Assembly (NCBI GenBank): GCA_963974935.1
Contig: CAXBEV010000004.1
Coordinates: forward strand, 124,001-188,000
Origin: UBA4479 sp963974935
GTDB taxonomy: Bacteria > Pseudomonadota > Alphaproteobacteria > Rhodospirillales > Casp-alpha2
Direction of reading: 5' to 3'
DNA length: 64,000 bases
Shown here: positions 52,221 through 61,558 of the stretch, piece after piece
Numbering within the stretch: position 1 is the first letter of the stretch
Layout: every line of letters begins with the position of its first letter
Notes under the pieces: model-generated
The model's input: only the letters and a program-made list of their open reading frames with translations
What the model was told of the DNA's origin: nothing
Database searches by the model: none
Translations under genes and position numbers: made by a program

Positions 52221-52725
52221 TTCGGCGCTCCTGGACCAGGTCACAGAATTCGATAATGAAGTCGACCACGGCGTCGATGTCGTCCAGGGGTAACTGCGGC
52301 ACGGTGACATCCAGCGATGAGGTCGAAGCCACCGCGATGATACTTTCGTCATTCGGGCTCAACAAAGCTTTGCCGACTTCCGGGCGGTACACTTCCAGCT
52401 TCGGATGTGGGTACGACTTGAAGCCTTCGATCAGAACGATGTCGACTGGCGCCATGCGGGCCAGCATATCTTGGATGCTGGGCTCTGCCTCGCCGCGGTT
52501 TTCGTGCAACAAAGCCCAACGCGCCGCACCGGTAATGACGACTTCTTGAGCGCCGGCGGCGCGATGTTCGAAGGAGTCTTTGCCGGGCCGGTCGATGTCG
52601 AAATTATGGTGCGTATGCTTAATGGTCGAAACCTTAAAGCCACGTGCGATCAACGCCGGGATAACCGACTTCACCAACGTCGTCTTGCCGCTCCCGCTCC
52701 ATCCTGCAAAGCCGAATACCTTCAT
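52207..52725 (-). CDS. mobB: Molybdopterin-guanine dinucleotide biosynthesis protein B
   Basis: About 172 residues. The P-loop is FAGWSGSGKTTL near the N-terminus. VSTIKHTHHNFDIDRPGKDSF and DIVLIEGFKSYPHPKLEVYRP complete the MobB GTPase pattern. It assists MobA in making the guanine dinucleotide form of the cofactor; mobA is not in the window. The open frame begins at 52752, but ATG 52725 matches the family start. The first molybdenum gene of the run, 74 bp after pgsA. Confidence 0.92.
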   Translation of the reverse strand: MKVFGFAGWSGSGKTTLVKSVIPALIARGFKVSTIKHTHHNFDIDRPGKDSFEHRAAGAQEVVITGAARWALLHENRGEAEPSIQDMLARMAPVDIVLIEGFKSYPHPKLEVYRPEVGKALLSPNDESIIAVASTSSLDVTVPQLPLDDIDAVVDFIIEFCDLVQERRNGAA

Positions 52726-52799
52726 CGTCACGCGTTCCCGTTGTTCATGCACTATTGTTGCTTCATTGGCCGAAGATATCGTATGTCAGCGCCCGGAAA

Positions 52800-53438
52800 T
52801 CAACCAGCTCGGTGCGTATCGCCAGAGTCGGCCTCAGCTTTTGCCGCTGCCGCGATTTTATCTTCACGCGCATCGGCAACGGCGATATGGCGAATACCGG
52901 CGATCAGATACTCGGCCCCGGTGATCAACGTCAACACCGCAGCTCCCCACAAGCCGATGACACCGACTTCGGTGGTGCTCAACGGGCCGAACATAGGCCC
53001 TGCCGGACCGACCAACAAAAAGCCGAGCGCCAGCATCTGGATGGCCGTTTTCCATTTTGCCAGTACCGTCACCGGCATTGCGGCTTTGACCTCAGCCAGA
53101 AACTCGCGAAGGCCCGACACCAAAATCTCGCGGCACAGGATCACAGCAGCGGGCAATACGGTGATATCGTTGATTCGGTCCACACCGACCAAGGCGAGCA
53201 ACACCGAAGCTACCAGTAATTTATCGGCAATCGGGTCAAGAAACCGTCCGAATGCGGATGTTTGACCGAGTGTGCGTGCCAAATAACCATCAAAAAAATC
53301 GGTGATACACGCGACTGTATAAACACCGAACGCCAACCAGTTGGCCAGAGGCGCATCCAAAAAGATCAGCGCAAGGATCAACACCGGAATCGCAGCAATC
53401 CGTGCAATCGTCAGCATATTCGGAATTTTTGTGAGCAT
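52800..53438 (-). CDS. pgsA: CDP-diacylglycerol-glycerol-3-phosphate 3-phosphatidyltransferase
   Basis: About 212 residues, several TM helices. The CDP-alcohol phosphatidyltransferase motif D-x2-DG-x2-AR-x8-G-x3-D-x3-D is present as TDFFDGYLARTLGQTSAF and GRFLDPIADK. It makes phosphatidylglycerol phosphate for membrane lipids. A frame extends to 53453, but ATG 53438 starts the normal LTKIPNMLTIARI. It lies between uvrC and mobB; the uvrC-pgsA order is common in alphaproteobacteria. Confidence 0.95.
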   Translation of the reverse strand: MLTKIPNMLTIARIAAIPVLILALIFLDAPLANWLAFGVYTVACITDFFDGYLARTLGQTSAFGRFLDPIADKLLVASVLLALVGVDRINDITVLPAAVILCREILVSGLREFLAEVKAAMPVTVLAKWKTAIQMLALGFLLVGPAGPMFGPLSTTEVGVIGLWGAAVLTLITGAEYLIAGIRHIAVADAREDKIAAAAKAEADSGDTHRAG

Positions 53439-53570
53439 GTGCCCGCGTCCCAAAGTTCGGCCTATAATCTATACTAGGCATCCCGCCCGTGACCGTTGCG
53501 TTGTTCTATCAGGTTCGACGCAGAGAGGAAACCACGTGCCAAGGGATTTCGTTGCGGTTTCACAATCCTT

Positions 53571-55523
53571 TTATGTGTCGGGATGGAACCAATCGTAGAT
53601 TTTTTTTGCCATCGCACGACTGACTCCGTCAACGGCTTCCAGATCCTTCACGCCGGCGTTGGCGACCGACTGCGCGGCGCCAAAGTGATGCAACAGCGCC
53701 TTTTTGCGCATCGCCCCAATACCGGGCACTTCATCCAAGATTGAGCGCTGCACCTGTTTGCCGCGTTTGGCGCGATGCGTGCCGATGGCGAAACGGTGCG
53801 CTTCGTCACGGATACGCTGCAGGAAATACAACACGGGGTCTTTGTGGCCTAATTGGATCGGTGCGTTTTTATCAGGCACAAAGATTTTCTCACGCCCGGC
53901 GTCCCGGTCCGGCCCCTTGGCAATAGCCGCCACCGGCACGTCATCAATGCCGAGTTGCTGGAATACCTCTAATGCCGACGACAGCTGCCCCTTGCCGCCG
54001 TCAACTAAGACCAAATCCGGCCATTGTCCCAGGGTGCGGGCGGGGTCTTCGCGCTGGGCTCGCGAAAAACGCCGCTCCAGCACTTCGCGCATCATGTCGT
54101 AATCATCACCCCCAGACGCCCCGCCGCTACCGGCACGGCGAATGTTGAACTTACGATACGCATTCTTCATAAAGCCGTCGGGCCCGACCACGATCATACC
54201 ACCGACCGCATTGGTGCCGGATACGTGCGAGTTGTCGTACACCTCGATCCGCGACGGTGGAGCGTCCAAATCGAGCGCCTCGGCCAAACCTTCTAACAAA
54301 CGACGCTGCGAGGCACTTTCCGACATCCGGCGTGCCAAAGCATCACGGGCATTGATCGTCGCAGAGTCCAGCACGCGCTTCTTCTCGCCCCGGGTCGGTC
54401 GCCGAACCTCAACTTTACGTTCGGCGCGTACCTTCAGCGCTTCTTCGATCAGTCCTCGGTTCGGGATCTGGTGCGAGGTTAAGATCATGCGGGCTGGCTT
54501 GGTACGAGCATAGAACTGACCCAAGAACGCTTCCATGACTTCTTCGGCGCCGTCTTCTTTGGCGTGGGTTGGAAAATACGCACGGTTGCCGTAACTGCGA
54601 CCACCACGAAAGAAAAACACCTGTACACAGGTCTGTCCGCCTTCTTGATGAAGCGCAATGACATCGGCCTCGTCCAGACCGGCGTTGATGGTTTCGTGGC
54701 GGGACTGCACCCGGGTCAGCGCTTGAATGCGATCCCGGTACTGTGCGGCGCGTTCGAACTCCAATTCATCGGACGCAGCCTGCATACGCTCTGCCAAGGC
54801 CTGCTGGATCCGCTGGCTGTCGCCGGTCAGGAACGCACGCGCTTCTTCAACCAAGCGCGCGTAGTCAGGTTTTGATATCCGATCCACACAAGGCGCGGCA
54901 CAACGCTTGATCTGATGCAACAGACACGGTCGCGTTCGATTGGCAAACACATTGTCCGAGCACGTGCGCAACAAGAACGCACGCTGCAACAGCGCCAACG
55001 TATCATTGACAGCCCATACCGAAGCGAACGGCCCGAAGTATTCCCCTTTGCGAGCTTTCGCCCCCCGGTATTTGACGATTTGCGGATAGTCATGATCGGC
55101 GGTGATCAGGATCATCGGGAACGATTTATCGTCCCGCAGCAGAATATTGTAGCGCGGCGCATAGCGCTTGATCAGGTCGGATTCCAGCAACAACGCTTCG
55201 GCTTCGGTCTCGGTCTTGACGATTTCCAAGCCAACCGTCTGCGCGATCATGCGGCGGATGCGGATCGACTGACGGTTTAAGTTGGTGTAGCTGGTAACAC
55301 GGCGTTTGATGTTTTTAGCTTTGCCGACATACAGCACGTCGCCGGCCTCGTTCAGCATGCGATACACGCCCGGGGTCGACGGCAAGTTCTTCAAACGTGC
55401 CTTGATGGCCTCAGCGCCGCGATCTGCGCTCTCAAGCACACCATCTGCCGGCACCAATTCGATATTTGAACGCTCAGCCATAGAGATTAGATCGCCGATC
55501 AAGACAGCTTCGTCAACCGACAC
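53571..55523 (-). CDS. uvrC: Excinuclease ABC subunit C
   Basis: 650 residues. The GIY-YIG nuclease domain (PGVYRMLNEAGDVLYVGKAKNIKRRV) is near residues 50-75. The UVR domain (ERMQAASDELEFERAAQYRDRIQAL), the RNase H-like endonuclease region (IEVYDNSHVSGTNAVGGMIV) and the helix-hairpin-helix pair (SILDEVPGIGAMRKKALLHHFGAAQSV) follow. It makes both incisions in nucleotide excision repair. The start is GTG 55523; an ATG at 55481 is a possible alternative, since the N-terminus is longer than usual. Confidence 0.96.
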   Translation of the reverse strand: MSVDEAVLIGDLISMAERSNIELVPADGVLESADRGAEAIKARLKNLPSTPGVYRMLNEAGDVLYVGKAKNIKRRVTSYTNLNRQSIRIRRMIAQTVGLEIVKTETEAEALLLESDLIKRYAPRYNILLRDDKSFPMILITADHDYPQIVKYRGAKARKGEYFGPFASVWAVNDTLALLQRAFLLRTCSDNVFANRTRPCLLHQIKRCAAPCVDRISKPDYARLVEEARAFLTGDSQRIQQALAERMQAASDELEFERAAQYRDRIQALTRVQSRHETINAGLDEADVIALHQEGGQTCVQVFFFRGGRSYGNRAYFPTHAKEDGAEEVMEAFLGQFYARTKPARMILTSHQIPNRGLIEEALKVRAERKVEVRRPTRGEKKRVLDSATINARDALARRMSESASQRRLLEGLAEALDLDAPPSRIEVYDNSHVSGTNAVGGMIVVGPDGFMKNAYRKFNIRRAGSGGASGGDDYDMMREVLERRFSRAQREDPARTLGQWPDLVLVDGGKGQLSSALEVFQQLGIDDVPVAAIAKGPDRDAGREKIFVPDKNAPIQLGHKDPVLYFLQRIRDEAHRFAIGTHRAKRGKQVQRSILDEVPGIGAMRKKALLHHFGAAQSVANAGVKDLEAVDGVSRAMAKKIYDWFHPDT

Positions 55524-55576
55524 GCTGGAACATCATCCGTTGCACTACGATTAACCATAAACCTATCCACGACTTC

Positions 55577-55585
55577 TGTGGATAA
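55577..55585 (-). promoter_or_regulatory. Perfect DnaA-box sequence inside an inverted repeat
   Basis: TGTGGATAA is the complement of the consensus DnaA box TTATCCACA. It forms the right arm of a 7-bp inverted repeat with TATCCAC at 55564-55570. One box is not an origin; it could also be a uvrC leader hairpin. Confidence 0.4.
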
Positions 55586-55713
55586 CCATGTTGATAATAC
55601 CGCGATCCGGGGAAAATCGTTATGATTCAATAGGGTTTAATCACTTTGCCTCATTTTTAGGCATCACAACAAGTCATTGATTTTAAAAGGGAAATTTTAT
55701 ATCTCAGCGAAAG

Positions 55714-55750
55714 AAAAATGCTGACTAAATTAATCTGTCATAAGTCAGCA
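55714..55750 (-). terminator. Rho-independent terminator of folB
   Basis: TGCTGACT (minus-strand 5' arm, 55743-55750) pairs with AGTCAGCA (55719-55726), and the minus strand then reads TTTTTCTTT. It lies 86 bp downstream of the folB stop. Confidence 0.75.
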
Positions 55751-55835
55751 ACATTCACTGTCGTGTGCAAAACCCGCGCCCGTTGCGCCCACATTCAGAT
55801 AAATGTCTGTAAATATTGGTGAAGTTGTTAACGAT

Positions 55836-56255
55836 TTATACTTCGCTATTAAATCTTTCGATCTCAACACCGACACTTTCGGCATTGTCGAATATATCCA
55901 ACTTTTCTACGCGCACACGCACGGAGCGGACACGAATATCGTCCAAGCACATGTCGGCGATTTCTTCCGCCATGGTTTCAACCAAGCCGACATGGCCGGA
56001 ATCGACGATATTCCGGACACCCGACACCAAACCTTCGTAGCAGACGACGTTCACAAGATTATCATCCAAACCGCCCTCGGCTTCGCGTACGGCTAGATCC
56101 AGGTTCACACGCACTCGCTGCGGCTCGGTTTTCTCGTGATCGTGGATGCCGATGAAGGCAAGCACCACCAAATCGCGCACGAAAACATGGCGAATTCGCT
56201 GACGCGCATCGGCGATATGCAGCGGCCCTAAGACCTCTTTCGGCTCAATGCTCAA
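55836..56255 (-). CDS. folB: Dihydroneopterin aldolase
   Basis: 139 residues. VRDLVVLAFIGIHDHEKTEPQRVRVNLDLAV carries the FolB N-terminal pattern. The catalytic Glu lies in MAEEIADMCLDD and the Lys-containing C-terminal region is VRVRVEKLDIFDNAESVGVEIER. FolB splits dihydroneopterin in folate synthesis. It is followed by a FolM-like reductase gene upstream in the same direction, a combination seen in other alphaproteobacteria. Confidence 0.92.
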   Translation of the reverse strand: MSIEPKEVLGPLHIADARQRIRHVFVRDLVVLAFIGIHDHEKTEPQRVRVNLDLAVREAEGGLDDNLVNVVCYEGLVSGVRNIVDSGHVGLVETMAEEIADMCLDDIRVRSVRVRVEKLDIFDNAESVGVEIERFNSEV

Positions 56256-56321
56256 AGTCGTCTCCTATTTTCGACTCATGGAATTTATATACGCCACCCT
56301 ATGCTGGGCAGCCAGCAACGC

Positions 56322-57089
56322 CTATTCCCGGGGCGACGTTTCCTCGGTCTCATGCGCCCAATTCAGGTGTTGGCCTGAATCAACGGCGATGATTTGGCCC
56401 GTCACCGACGAAGCGTCAAGAAGAAACGCCACCGCGTCCGCGATCTCGCACGGGTCGACGGCACGCTGCAACGGTGTTTGTAGGGCCTGACGTTCAAAGT
56501 CTTCGTCACTTTGGCGAGAACTCGGCAACACCGGCCCAGGTCCCACCGCATTGACCCGCACGTGGGGCGACATCGCGCGGGCCAGCACCTGGGTTTGATC
56601 CCAAAGCGCCATCTTCGAAAGCGTATAGCTGTAAAAATGCTTCGACGGATTCAGCACGCGCTGATCTGCGATGTTGACCACAGCACCCGTTTTATCCGGA
56701 GCGCCCTTGTCGCCTAGGTGCTTCAACAATTCTTGGGAAAGCACGAAAGGCGCGCGTACATGCACGGCCATGTGCTGGTCCCAGACCGTGCGATCCTCGC
56801 TCCGAACATCATCGCCGATAAACACGGATGCATTGTTGACCACAGCGCTAAGGCCACCCAGGCCCGTGGCCGCGGCAGCAAACATTGCACGCACTTCACT
56901 TTCGTTCTCGAGGTCAGCTTTTACGCACAGTGCGCGCCCGCCGGCGGCTTCGATGCCCGCAACAACTTCAGCCGCATCTTCGGCGGCATCTTTATAATGA
57001 ACCGCGACGCCCCAGTCTTTGCCGGCCAATGTCTCGGCAATGGCACGGCCTATGCGCTTGCCGCCACCGGTGACCAGAACGTTACGCAT
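56322..57089 (-). CDS. FolM-like SDR (dihydromonapterin/pteridine reductase type)
   Basis: 255 residues of the classical SDR fold. NAD(P) motif TGGGKRIGRAIAE, NNAS in VVNNASVF, and the YxxxK pair in YSYTLSKMAL. The usual catalytic Ser is replaced (NIADQRVLNPSKHF), as in pteridine-reductase-like SDRs. Position next to folB makes a role in tetrahydromonapterin or folate metabolism likely. It ends 66 bp before folB and starts 6 bp after the CaCA gene. Confidence 0.78.
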   Translation of the reverse strand: MRNVLVTGGGKRIGRAIAETLAGKDWGVAVHYKDAAEDAAEVVAGIEAAGGRALCVKADLENESEVRAMFAAAATGLGGLSAVVNNASVFIGDDVRSEDRTVWDQHMAVHVRAPFVLSQELLKHLGDKGAPDKTGAVVNIADQRVLNPSKHFYSYTLSKMALWDQTQVLARAMSPHVRVNAVGPGPVLPSSRQSDEDFERQALQTPLQRAVDPCEIADAVAFLLDASSVTGQIIAVDSGQHLNWAHETEETSPRE

Positions 57090-57095
57090 GACGTT

Positions 57096-58073
57096 TTAGA
57101 TCGCTCCCAATAGGCGGTCGACACCATAGGCCTGCGCGCCGACATAAGCGAAATACAGAACCAAAAAGACACCTGCATATGCGCGATTCAGCTTCATGCG
57201 GCCCAACAACACCGGGATCAGCATGGCGACGGCCAGCAACATGATCCAGTTATCGAAGATCAGGACTTGGCCCGGCACCGGTAAGCCGGCAACCATCGCC
57301 ACGACGCCGCCAACCAGCAACATATTGAAGATATTCGAGCCGATAATGTTGCCGATGGCCACATCCGGATGACCGCGATACGCGGCAACCACAGACGCCG
57401 CAAGTTCCGGCAACGATGTACCGAACGCAAACAACGTTAGGCCGATAACTTCATCGGACACGCCAAAGGACGTCGCAATTTCAGCGCCGCCTTTTACCAA
57501 CAAGTCTGCGCCGAACGCCAAGCCGATGATACCTGCAACGGTCGCTAATAAGGCAACCGGGACATTTTTTGGAATACCTTTTTCGAGCTCTTCTAATTCT
57601 TCTATTTGCTCTTTAATAACATCCGGGTCGCCCTTGCCACGCGCGTACGACGTGATGATAAAGCCCGCGAAAACAATGAGCAGCACGACACCGGCCAGCA
57701 AGCCCAACTCGCCCATACTGCACAGTGCAACAAACAACAGCGAGCCGCCGATCAGCATCGCCACATCGCGCTTGAGCGCACCCGGTTTCGCCAAAATCGG
57801 CGTCACCAAACACGCCGCGCCCAAGATCAACCAAACGTTAGCAATGTTCGAGCCGACGATATTACCGATCGCGAGGCCCGCTGAGCCGCCCAAGGCGGCA
57901 TCCAAGCTGACAACCAGTTCCGGCGCAGAGGTGCCGAACGCAACCACGGTCATACCGATGACCATCGGCGAGATGCCCATTTTCTCGGCTAGGATAACAG
58001 CACCCCGCACCATTGCCTCAGCGGCAACCAAAAGAACAATAAAGCCCCCGATGACTTGCAGATACATCATCAT
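57096..58073 (-). CDS. Calcium/sodium antiporter (CaCA family)
   Basis: 325 residues, about ten TM helices in two homologous halves. Each half has an alpha repeat: GTSAPELVVSLDAALGGSAGLAIGNIVGSN and GTSLPELAASVVAAYRGHPDVAIGNIIGSN, which hold the ion-binding Glu. A cytoplasmic acidic loop (DPDVIKEQIEELEELEKGIPKN) lies between them. Relative of E. coli YrbG. Cation specificity is not certain. It is between rppH and folM-like genes. Confidence 0.92.
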   Translation of the reverse strand: MMMYLQVIGGFIVLLVAAEAMVRGAVILAEKMGISPMVIGMTVVAFGTSAPELVVSLDAALGGSAGLAIGNIVGSNIANVWLILGAACLVTPILAKPGALKRDVAMLIGGSLLFVALCSMGELGLLAGVVLLIVFAGFIITSYARGKGDPDVIKEQIEELEELEKGIPKNVPVALLATVAGIIGLAFGADLLVKGGAEIATSFGVSDEVIGLTLFAFGTSLPELAASVVAAYRGHPDVAIGNIIGSNIFNMLLVGGVVAMVAGLPVPGQVLIFDNWIMLLAVAMLIPVLLGRMKLNRAYAGVFLVLYFAYVGAQAYGVDRLLGAI

Positions 58074-58080
58074 GATTGTC

Positions 58081-58596
58081 TTATCCCTGGCTCTTCATTG
58101 CGGCATATGGCTCAAAGGCGGCAACAATAGCCTCGTAGACTTTGCGTTTAAAGGGGACAATCAGCGAAGGCACGGTTTTTAGGGGCACCCAGTCCCATTG
58201 CATAAACTCAGGCGCGCCATGATGCGCAAGATCGATCTCAGCGACGTCGCCGGTGAACGCATAGGCGAACCAAGCTTGCGCCTGACCTCGGTAACGCTTG
58301 AACCGCTTGCCCTGCATTTCGGCCGGAAAATCATAGGTCAGCCAAGTATCGTGCCGGCCCAGCAAGGTGACTGAGTGGATGCCAGTTTCCTCATACAGTT
58401 CACGGCGGGCCCCGGCTTCAACATCTTCACCCTTATCGATGCCGCCCTGCGGTAGTTGCCATGCGTGCTCGATCTCCGGCCCAAGATCACTGCGCCGGCC
58501 AACGAAGACATTGCCGTCATCGTTGAACACCACAGCACCCGCGCAGGGACGATACCCTTCCGGTGGCACCGGCAATGCAAGACTGTCGTTGCTCAC
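58081..58596 (-). CDS. rppH: RNA pyrophosphohydrolase
   Basis: About 171 residues. PEGYRPCAGAVVFNDDGNVFVGRRSD and WQLPQGGIDKGEDVEAGARR then ELYEETGI give the full Nudix box and RppH/IalA family context. It removes pyrophosphate from the 5' end of mRNAs, starting decay. The open frame begins at 58674 inside the previous gene. GTG 58596 overlaps that gene's TGA (GTGA) and gives the normal N-terminus SNDSLALPVPPEGYR. Confidence 0.93.
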   Translation of the reverse strand: MSNDSLALPVPPEGYRPCAGAVVFNDDGNVFVGRRSDLGPEIEHAWQLPQGGIDKGEDVEAGARRELYEETGIHSVTLLGRHDTWLTYDFPAEMQGKRFKRYRGQAQAWFAYAFTGDVAEIDLAHHGAPEFMQWDWVPLKTVPSLIVPFKRKVYEAIVAAFEPYAAMKSQG

Positions 58597-60134
58597 TGAG
58601 GCGTTGCCGGATAGGTCGCGACCGCCGATGCCGGGACCAGCTTCACGGTCTTGTCCTTCAATGTCGCCACCCAATCGACAATACTTTTGATCGTCACCGG
58701 ATACGGACGTGCAATCGCTAAAATTGCGCCGTTGTCCGTCGCAAGGCTTTCGAGTTTATCGAGATTGGTTCTGATCTGCTGAATACGCGGCACATCGTCG
58801 AGGTACATCCGGCTTTGCATCCGTGCGAGATCAAGCTTTTCGGCAATCGGGAAAGCATCGTTGCGAGTCTGATTGCCGCCGACCACGAACATCAGGCCGC
58901 GGTTCTTGAGCGTACCCAACACTTTCGTCAGCTGCCCCTCTGCCTTCATATAGCGCGATCCCATAAACGTCACCAAACCGACATAACCGCCAGCCTGCGC
59001 CATCACGGTCTCCAAGCGCCGTTCGTTTTCGACCACCTGGATGCGCGTGTCCAAACCGAGCGGGCCCGGATCTTCCATGGGAAAGTTTTCGCTTTCCATC
59101 GGCAGCGACATAAACACCTCGTGTCCCGCGAGACGCGCACGGAAAACCCAGTCGTTCAAGTCGCGTCCGTAAGGGCTCAAGATCATGCTGACCTCAGGCG
59201 GCAGCTTATTGATGGCAGCTAAGGACGCTTGCCGGCTGAGCCCAATACCCTCGATCATCAGCGCGACCCGGGGGCCACTCAAGCCTGGATCAATCGGTCG
59301 CGCATAGACTTGCCACGAAGCAATCTGGTTCGGCCCAATCTTCGGCAATTCGCCAATGCCGCTTTTTTCTTCAAGCAAGGCACGCACCGGCGCGTTAGCC
59401 AATGCCTGACTTTGATCCGTAGCACTCGACTGGTCGGGAATACGCGCCATCGCGGTACCGGCGACCGCCGGCAATACGAGCCCCCCCCCGGCTGTCGACG
59501 CGCCCTTGTCATTCAAAGATGAGTTGAGCGACGTGTTGAGCGTGGCAGCCGGCGCACCTTCAGGCGCTGCAGGAACCGAGCCGCTTGCACTCGTCTCAAC
59601 TGGTTGTTGTGCAGTTTGCCTCGATGTAGCGATGCTCTCACCTTCGACAGGTGCCTCACTTGAACTGGTCCGCGCGTTCAACGTACCGCCGACAGCCGGC
59701 ATCGACATCTCAACCGTGCCCGGCGCATCCTTTTCGACAGACGTGGTCTCAGAAGGTGCCGATAAAAGCCACCACCCTGCCCCACCGAGAACACTCAGCA
59801 AGACAACAGCCATCCCCAACGCGGCAAACACGATCGCCTTCTTGCGGGACGACGCCTCGTCGCCTTCGTCATCTTCGTCGTCATCTTCGTCATCAAATTC
59901 GTCATCAAATTCGATGGCATCGCTTTCGTTTTCGCCACCGACCATCATCTCATCTTCAAGGTCCGCATGCGCGTCTTCGGCGCCATCCTCCGCATCCGCG
60001 TCAGCGTCACCTTCCATGATCTCGTCAGCAGGATCGAAATGCTCATCCAGGTCTACGACGTCGAAGTCTTCGTCTTCGAGATCGTCATCATCGTCGTCTG
60101 ACTTCTTTTTGCCGAACAGCTTGGGTAATTTCAC
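58593..60134 (-). CDS. Divergent polysaccharide deacetylase family protein with acidic cytoplasmic region
   Basis: About 513 residues. Residues 12-93 are strongly acidic (long D/E runs), then a TM helix (about 99-118, AIVFAALGMAVVLLSVLGGAGWWLL). A Ser/Ala/Thr-rich linker leads to the divergent polysaccharide deacetylase domain (about 275-505, with ALMIEGIGLSRQASLAAINKLPPEVSMILSPYG and LVTFMGSRYM). The enzyme role is unproven. GTG 60134 with GGAGGG four bases upstream is the start; TTG 60155 is in frame. It is in the ctpA-rppH operon. Confidence 0.85.
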   Translation of the reverse strand: MKLPKLFGKKKSDDDDDDLEDEDFDVVDLDEHFDPADEIMEGDADADAEDGAEDAHADLEDEMMVGGENESDAIEFDDEFDDEDDDEDDEGDEASSRKKAIVFAALGMAVVLLSVLGGAGWWLLSAPSETTSVEKDAPGTVEMSMPAVGGTLNARTSSSEAPVEGESIATSRQTAQQPVETSASGSVPAAPEGAPAATLNTSLNSSLNDKGASTAGGGLVLPAVAGTAMARIPDQSSATDQSQALANAPVRALLEEKSGIGELPKIGPNQIASWQVYARPIDPGLSGPRVALMIEGIGLSRQASLAAINKLPPEVSMILSPYGRDLNDWVFRARLAGHEVFMSLPMESENFPMEDPGPLGLDTRIQVVENERRLETVMAQAGGYVGLVTFMGSRYMKAEGQLTKVLGTLKNRGLMFVVGGNQTRNDAFPIAEKLDLARMQSRMYLDDVPRIQQIRTNLDKLESLATDNGAILAIARPYPVTIKSIVDWVATLKDKTVKLVPASAVATYPATPQ

Positions 60135-60214
60135 GATACCCTCCGCAAACGGCAACGGCCCACACCAAACGCGGGCCGTTGCTTAAGCTTTTGCGACACT
60201 TTAGGGCCCAACGA

Positions 60215-61558
60215 TCACTTCGCCTTCATCGCTTGCGGCGACATGATCGCAAGACCACGGATCAAATCGACAGCACGGCTCAGCTGATAATCAACTTCTT
60301 TTTTATCCTTGCCATCGGCGCTCGGGAGTTCCGCGTCATCTGCCTTCTTATCTTCATCCTGTGACTTGCCAGTATCAAGCGCACCGCGCAAGTCCGCTTC
60401 ACTACGGCGCGGACGTGTCGAAGCGATTTCTTCAAACTTCGCCTGTTTGACCTCAATGTCCGGCTCGACACCCTTGGCTTGGATGGAGCGACCGGACGGC
60501 GTGTAGTAGCGGGCCGTAGTCAATCGCATGGCCCCGTTACCGGCAATCGGCATAATTGTCTGCACTGAGCCTTTGCCGAACGATTTCGTCCCCAAAATCA
60601 CAGCACGGCGGTGATCCTGTAGCGCGCCGGCGACGATTTCAGACGCCGAGGCCGAGCCGCCATTGATCAACACCACGACAGGCAACCCTTGCGCCAAATC
60701 ACCCTCGCGTGCATTGAAACGCTGGGTGTCTTCCGGCTTGCGTGAGCGAGTCGAAACGATTTCACCCCGATCCAGAAACGCATCCGAGACCGCAACCGCT
60801 TGGTCCAAAAGACCGCCCGGATTGTTACGAAGGTCGAGAACGACGCCCTGCATGTCCGGGCCGATTTCTTCGCGCAGTTTATCGATGGCGCGTTCCAGGC
60901 CTTTATCGGTCTGTTCGTTAAAAGACGTGATACGCACGTAACCCACTTTGCCCTCGCTGTGGAAGCGCACGGATTTAATTTTGATTACCGAGCGGGTAAT
61001 GGTGATGTCGAACGGCTCACGCCCTTCGCGGACCACGGTCAGCAAAATATCGCTGCCGATTTTGCCACGCATCTTATCGACGGCTTCAGCGAGGGTCAGG
61101 CCCTGCACCGACTCACCGTCCAGATGCGTAATAAAGTCGCCGGCTTCGACACCGGCACGAAACGCCGGGGTATCATCAATCGGCGAGATCACTTTGATGA
61201 CGCCGCGTTCCATGGTGACCTGAATCCCCAAGCCACCGAACTCGCCCCGCGTGTTGACCTGCATGTCTTGGAAGCTTTTGGCGTTGAGATAGCTCGAATG
61301 CGGATCAAGCGCGGCCAACATGCCGGTGATCGCAGCTTCGATCATTTCCTCTTCGCTCGGCGGCTCGACATAATCGGCGCGCACGCGCTCAAACACATCG
61401 CCGAACAACGCCAGCAAGCGGTAGGTTTCTTCGTCGTTCTTTTTGGCGTCGACGGCATCTGCCGTCAACGGCCACATCACCGCACCGACGCCAATGGCCA
61501 AAGCGACGACTGACGCGCCGACCGTGGCACCGATTTTGGAGATCATTCTTCGTTTCAT
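60215..61558 (-). CDS. ctpA: S41 family C-terminal processing peptidase
   Basis: 447 residues. An N-terminal signal/TM segment (IGATVGASVVALAIGVGAVMWPL) precedes a PDZ domain (about 95-175, GLGIQVTMERGVIKVISPIDDTPAFRAGVEAGDFITHLDGESV). The protease domain has the Ser in NGGSASASEIVAGAL and the Lys in GTKSFGKGSVQT. It degrades periplasmic proteins or cell-wall hydrolases such as those activated by EnvC. The ATG overlaps the envC stop by 4 nt. Confidence 0.95.
   Translation of the reverse strand: MKRRMISKIGATVGASVVALAIGVGAVMWPLTADAVDAKKNDEETYRLLALFGDVFERVRADYVEPPSEEEMIEAAITGMLAALDPHSSYLNAKSFQDMQVNTRGEFGGLGIQVTMERGVIKVISPIDDTPAFRAGVEAGDFITHLDGESVQGLTLAEAVDKMRGKIGSDILLTVVREGREPFDITITRSVIKIKSVRFHSEGKVGYVRITSFNEQTDKGLERAIDKLREEIGPDMQGVVLDLRNNPGGLLDQAVAVSDAFLDRGEIVSTRSRKPEDTQRFNAREGDLAQGLPVVVLINGGSASASEIVAGALQDHRRAVILGTKSFGKGSVQTIMPIAGNGAMRLTTARYYTPSGRSIQAKGVEPDIEVKQAKFEEIASTRPRRSEADLRGALDTGKSQDEDKKADDAELPSADGKDKKEVDYQLSRAVDLIRGLAIMSPQAMKAK

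Larger units (their letters stand above)
55524..55835. other. 312-bp AT-rich gap between folB and uvrC
   Basis: Holds the folB terminator (55714-55750), a TATCCAC/GTGGATA inverted repeat (55564-55584) that includes a perfect DnaA box at 55577-55585, and probably the uvrC promoter. No gene was recognised. Confidence 0.6.

Noticed and set aside
57526..58182. 218-residue plus-strand open frame opposite the antiporter gene
   Set aside because: Antisense to the CaCA gene with its alpha repeats; composition biased to Ile/Thr/Pro.
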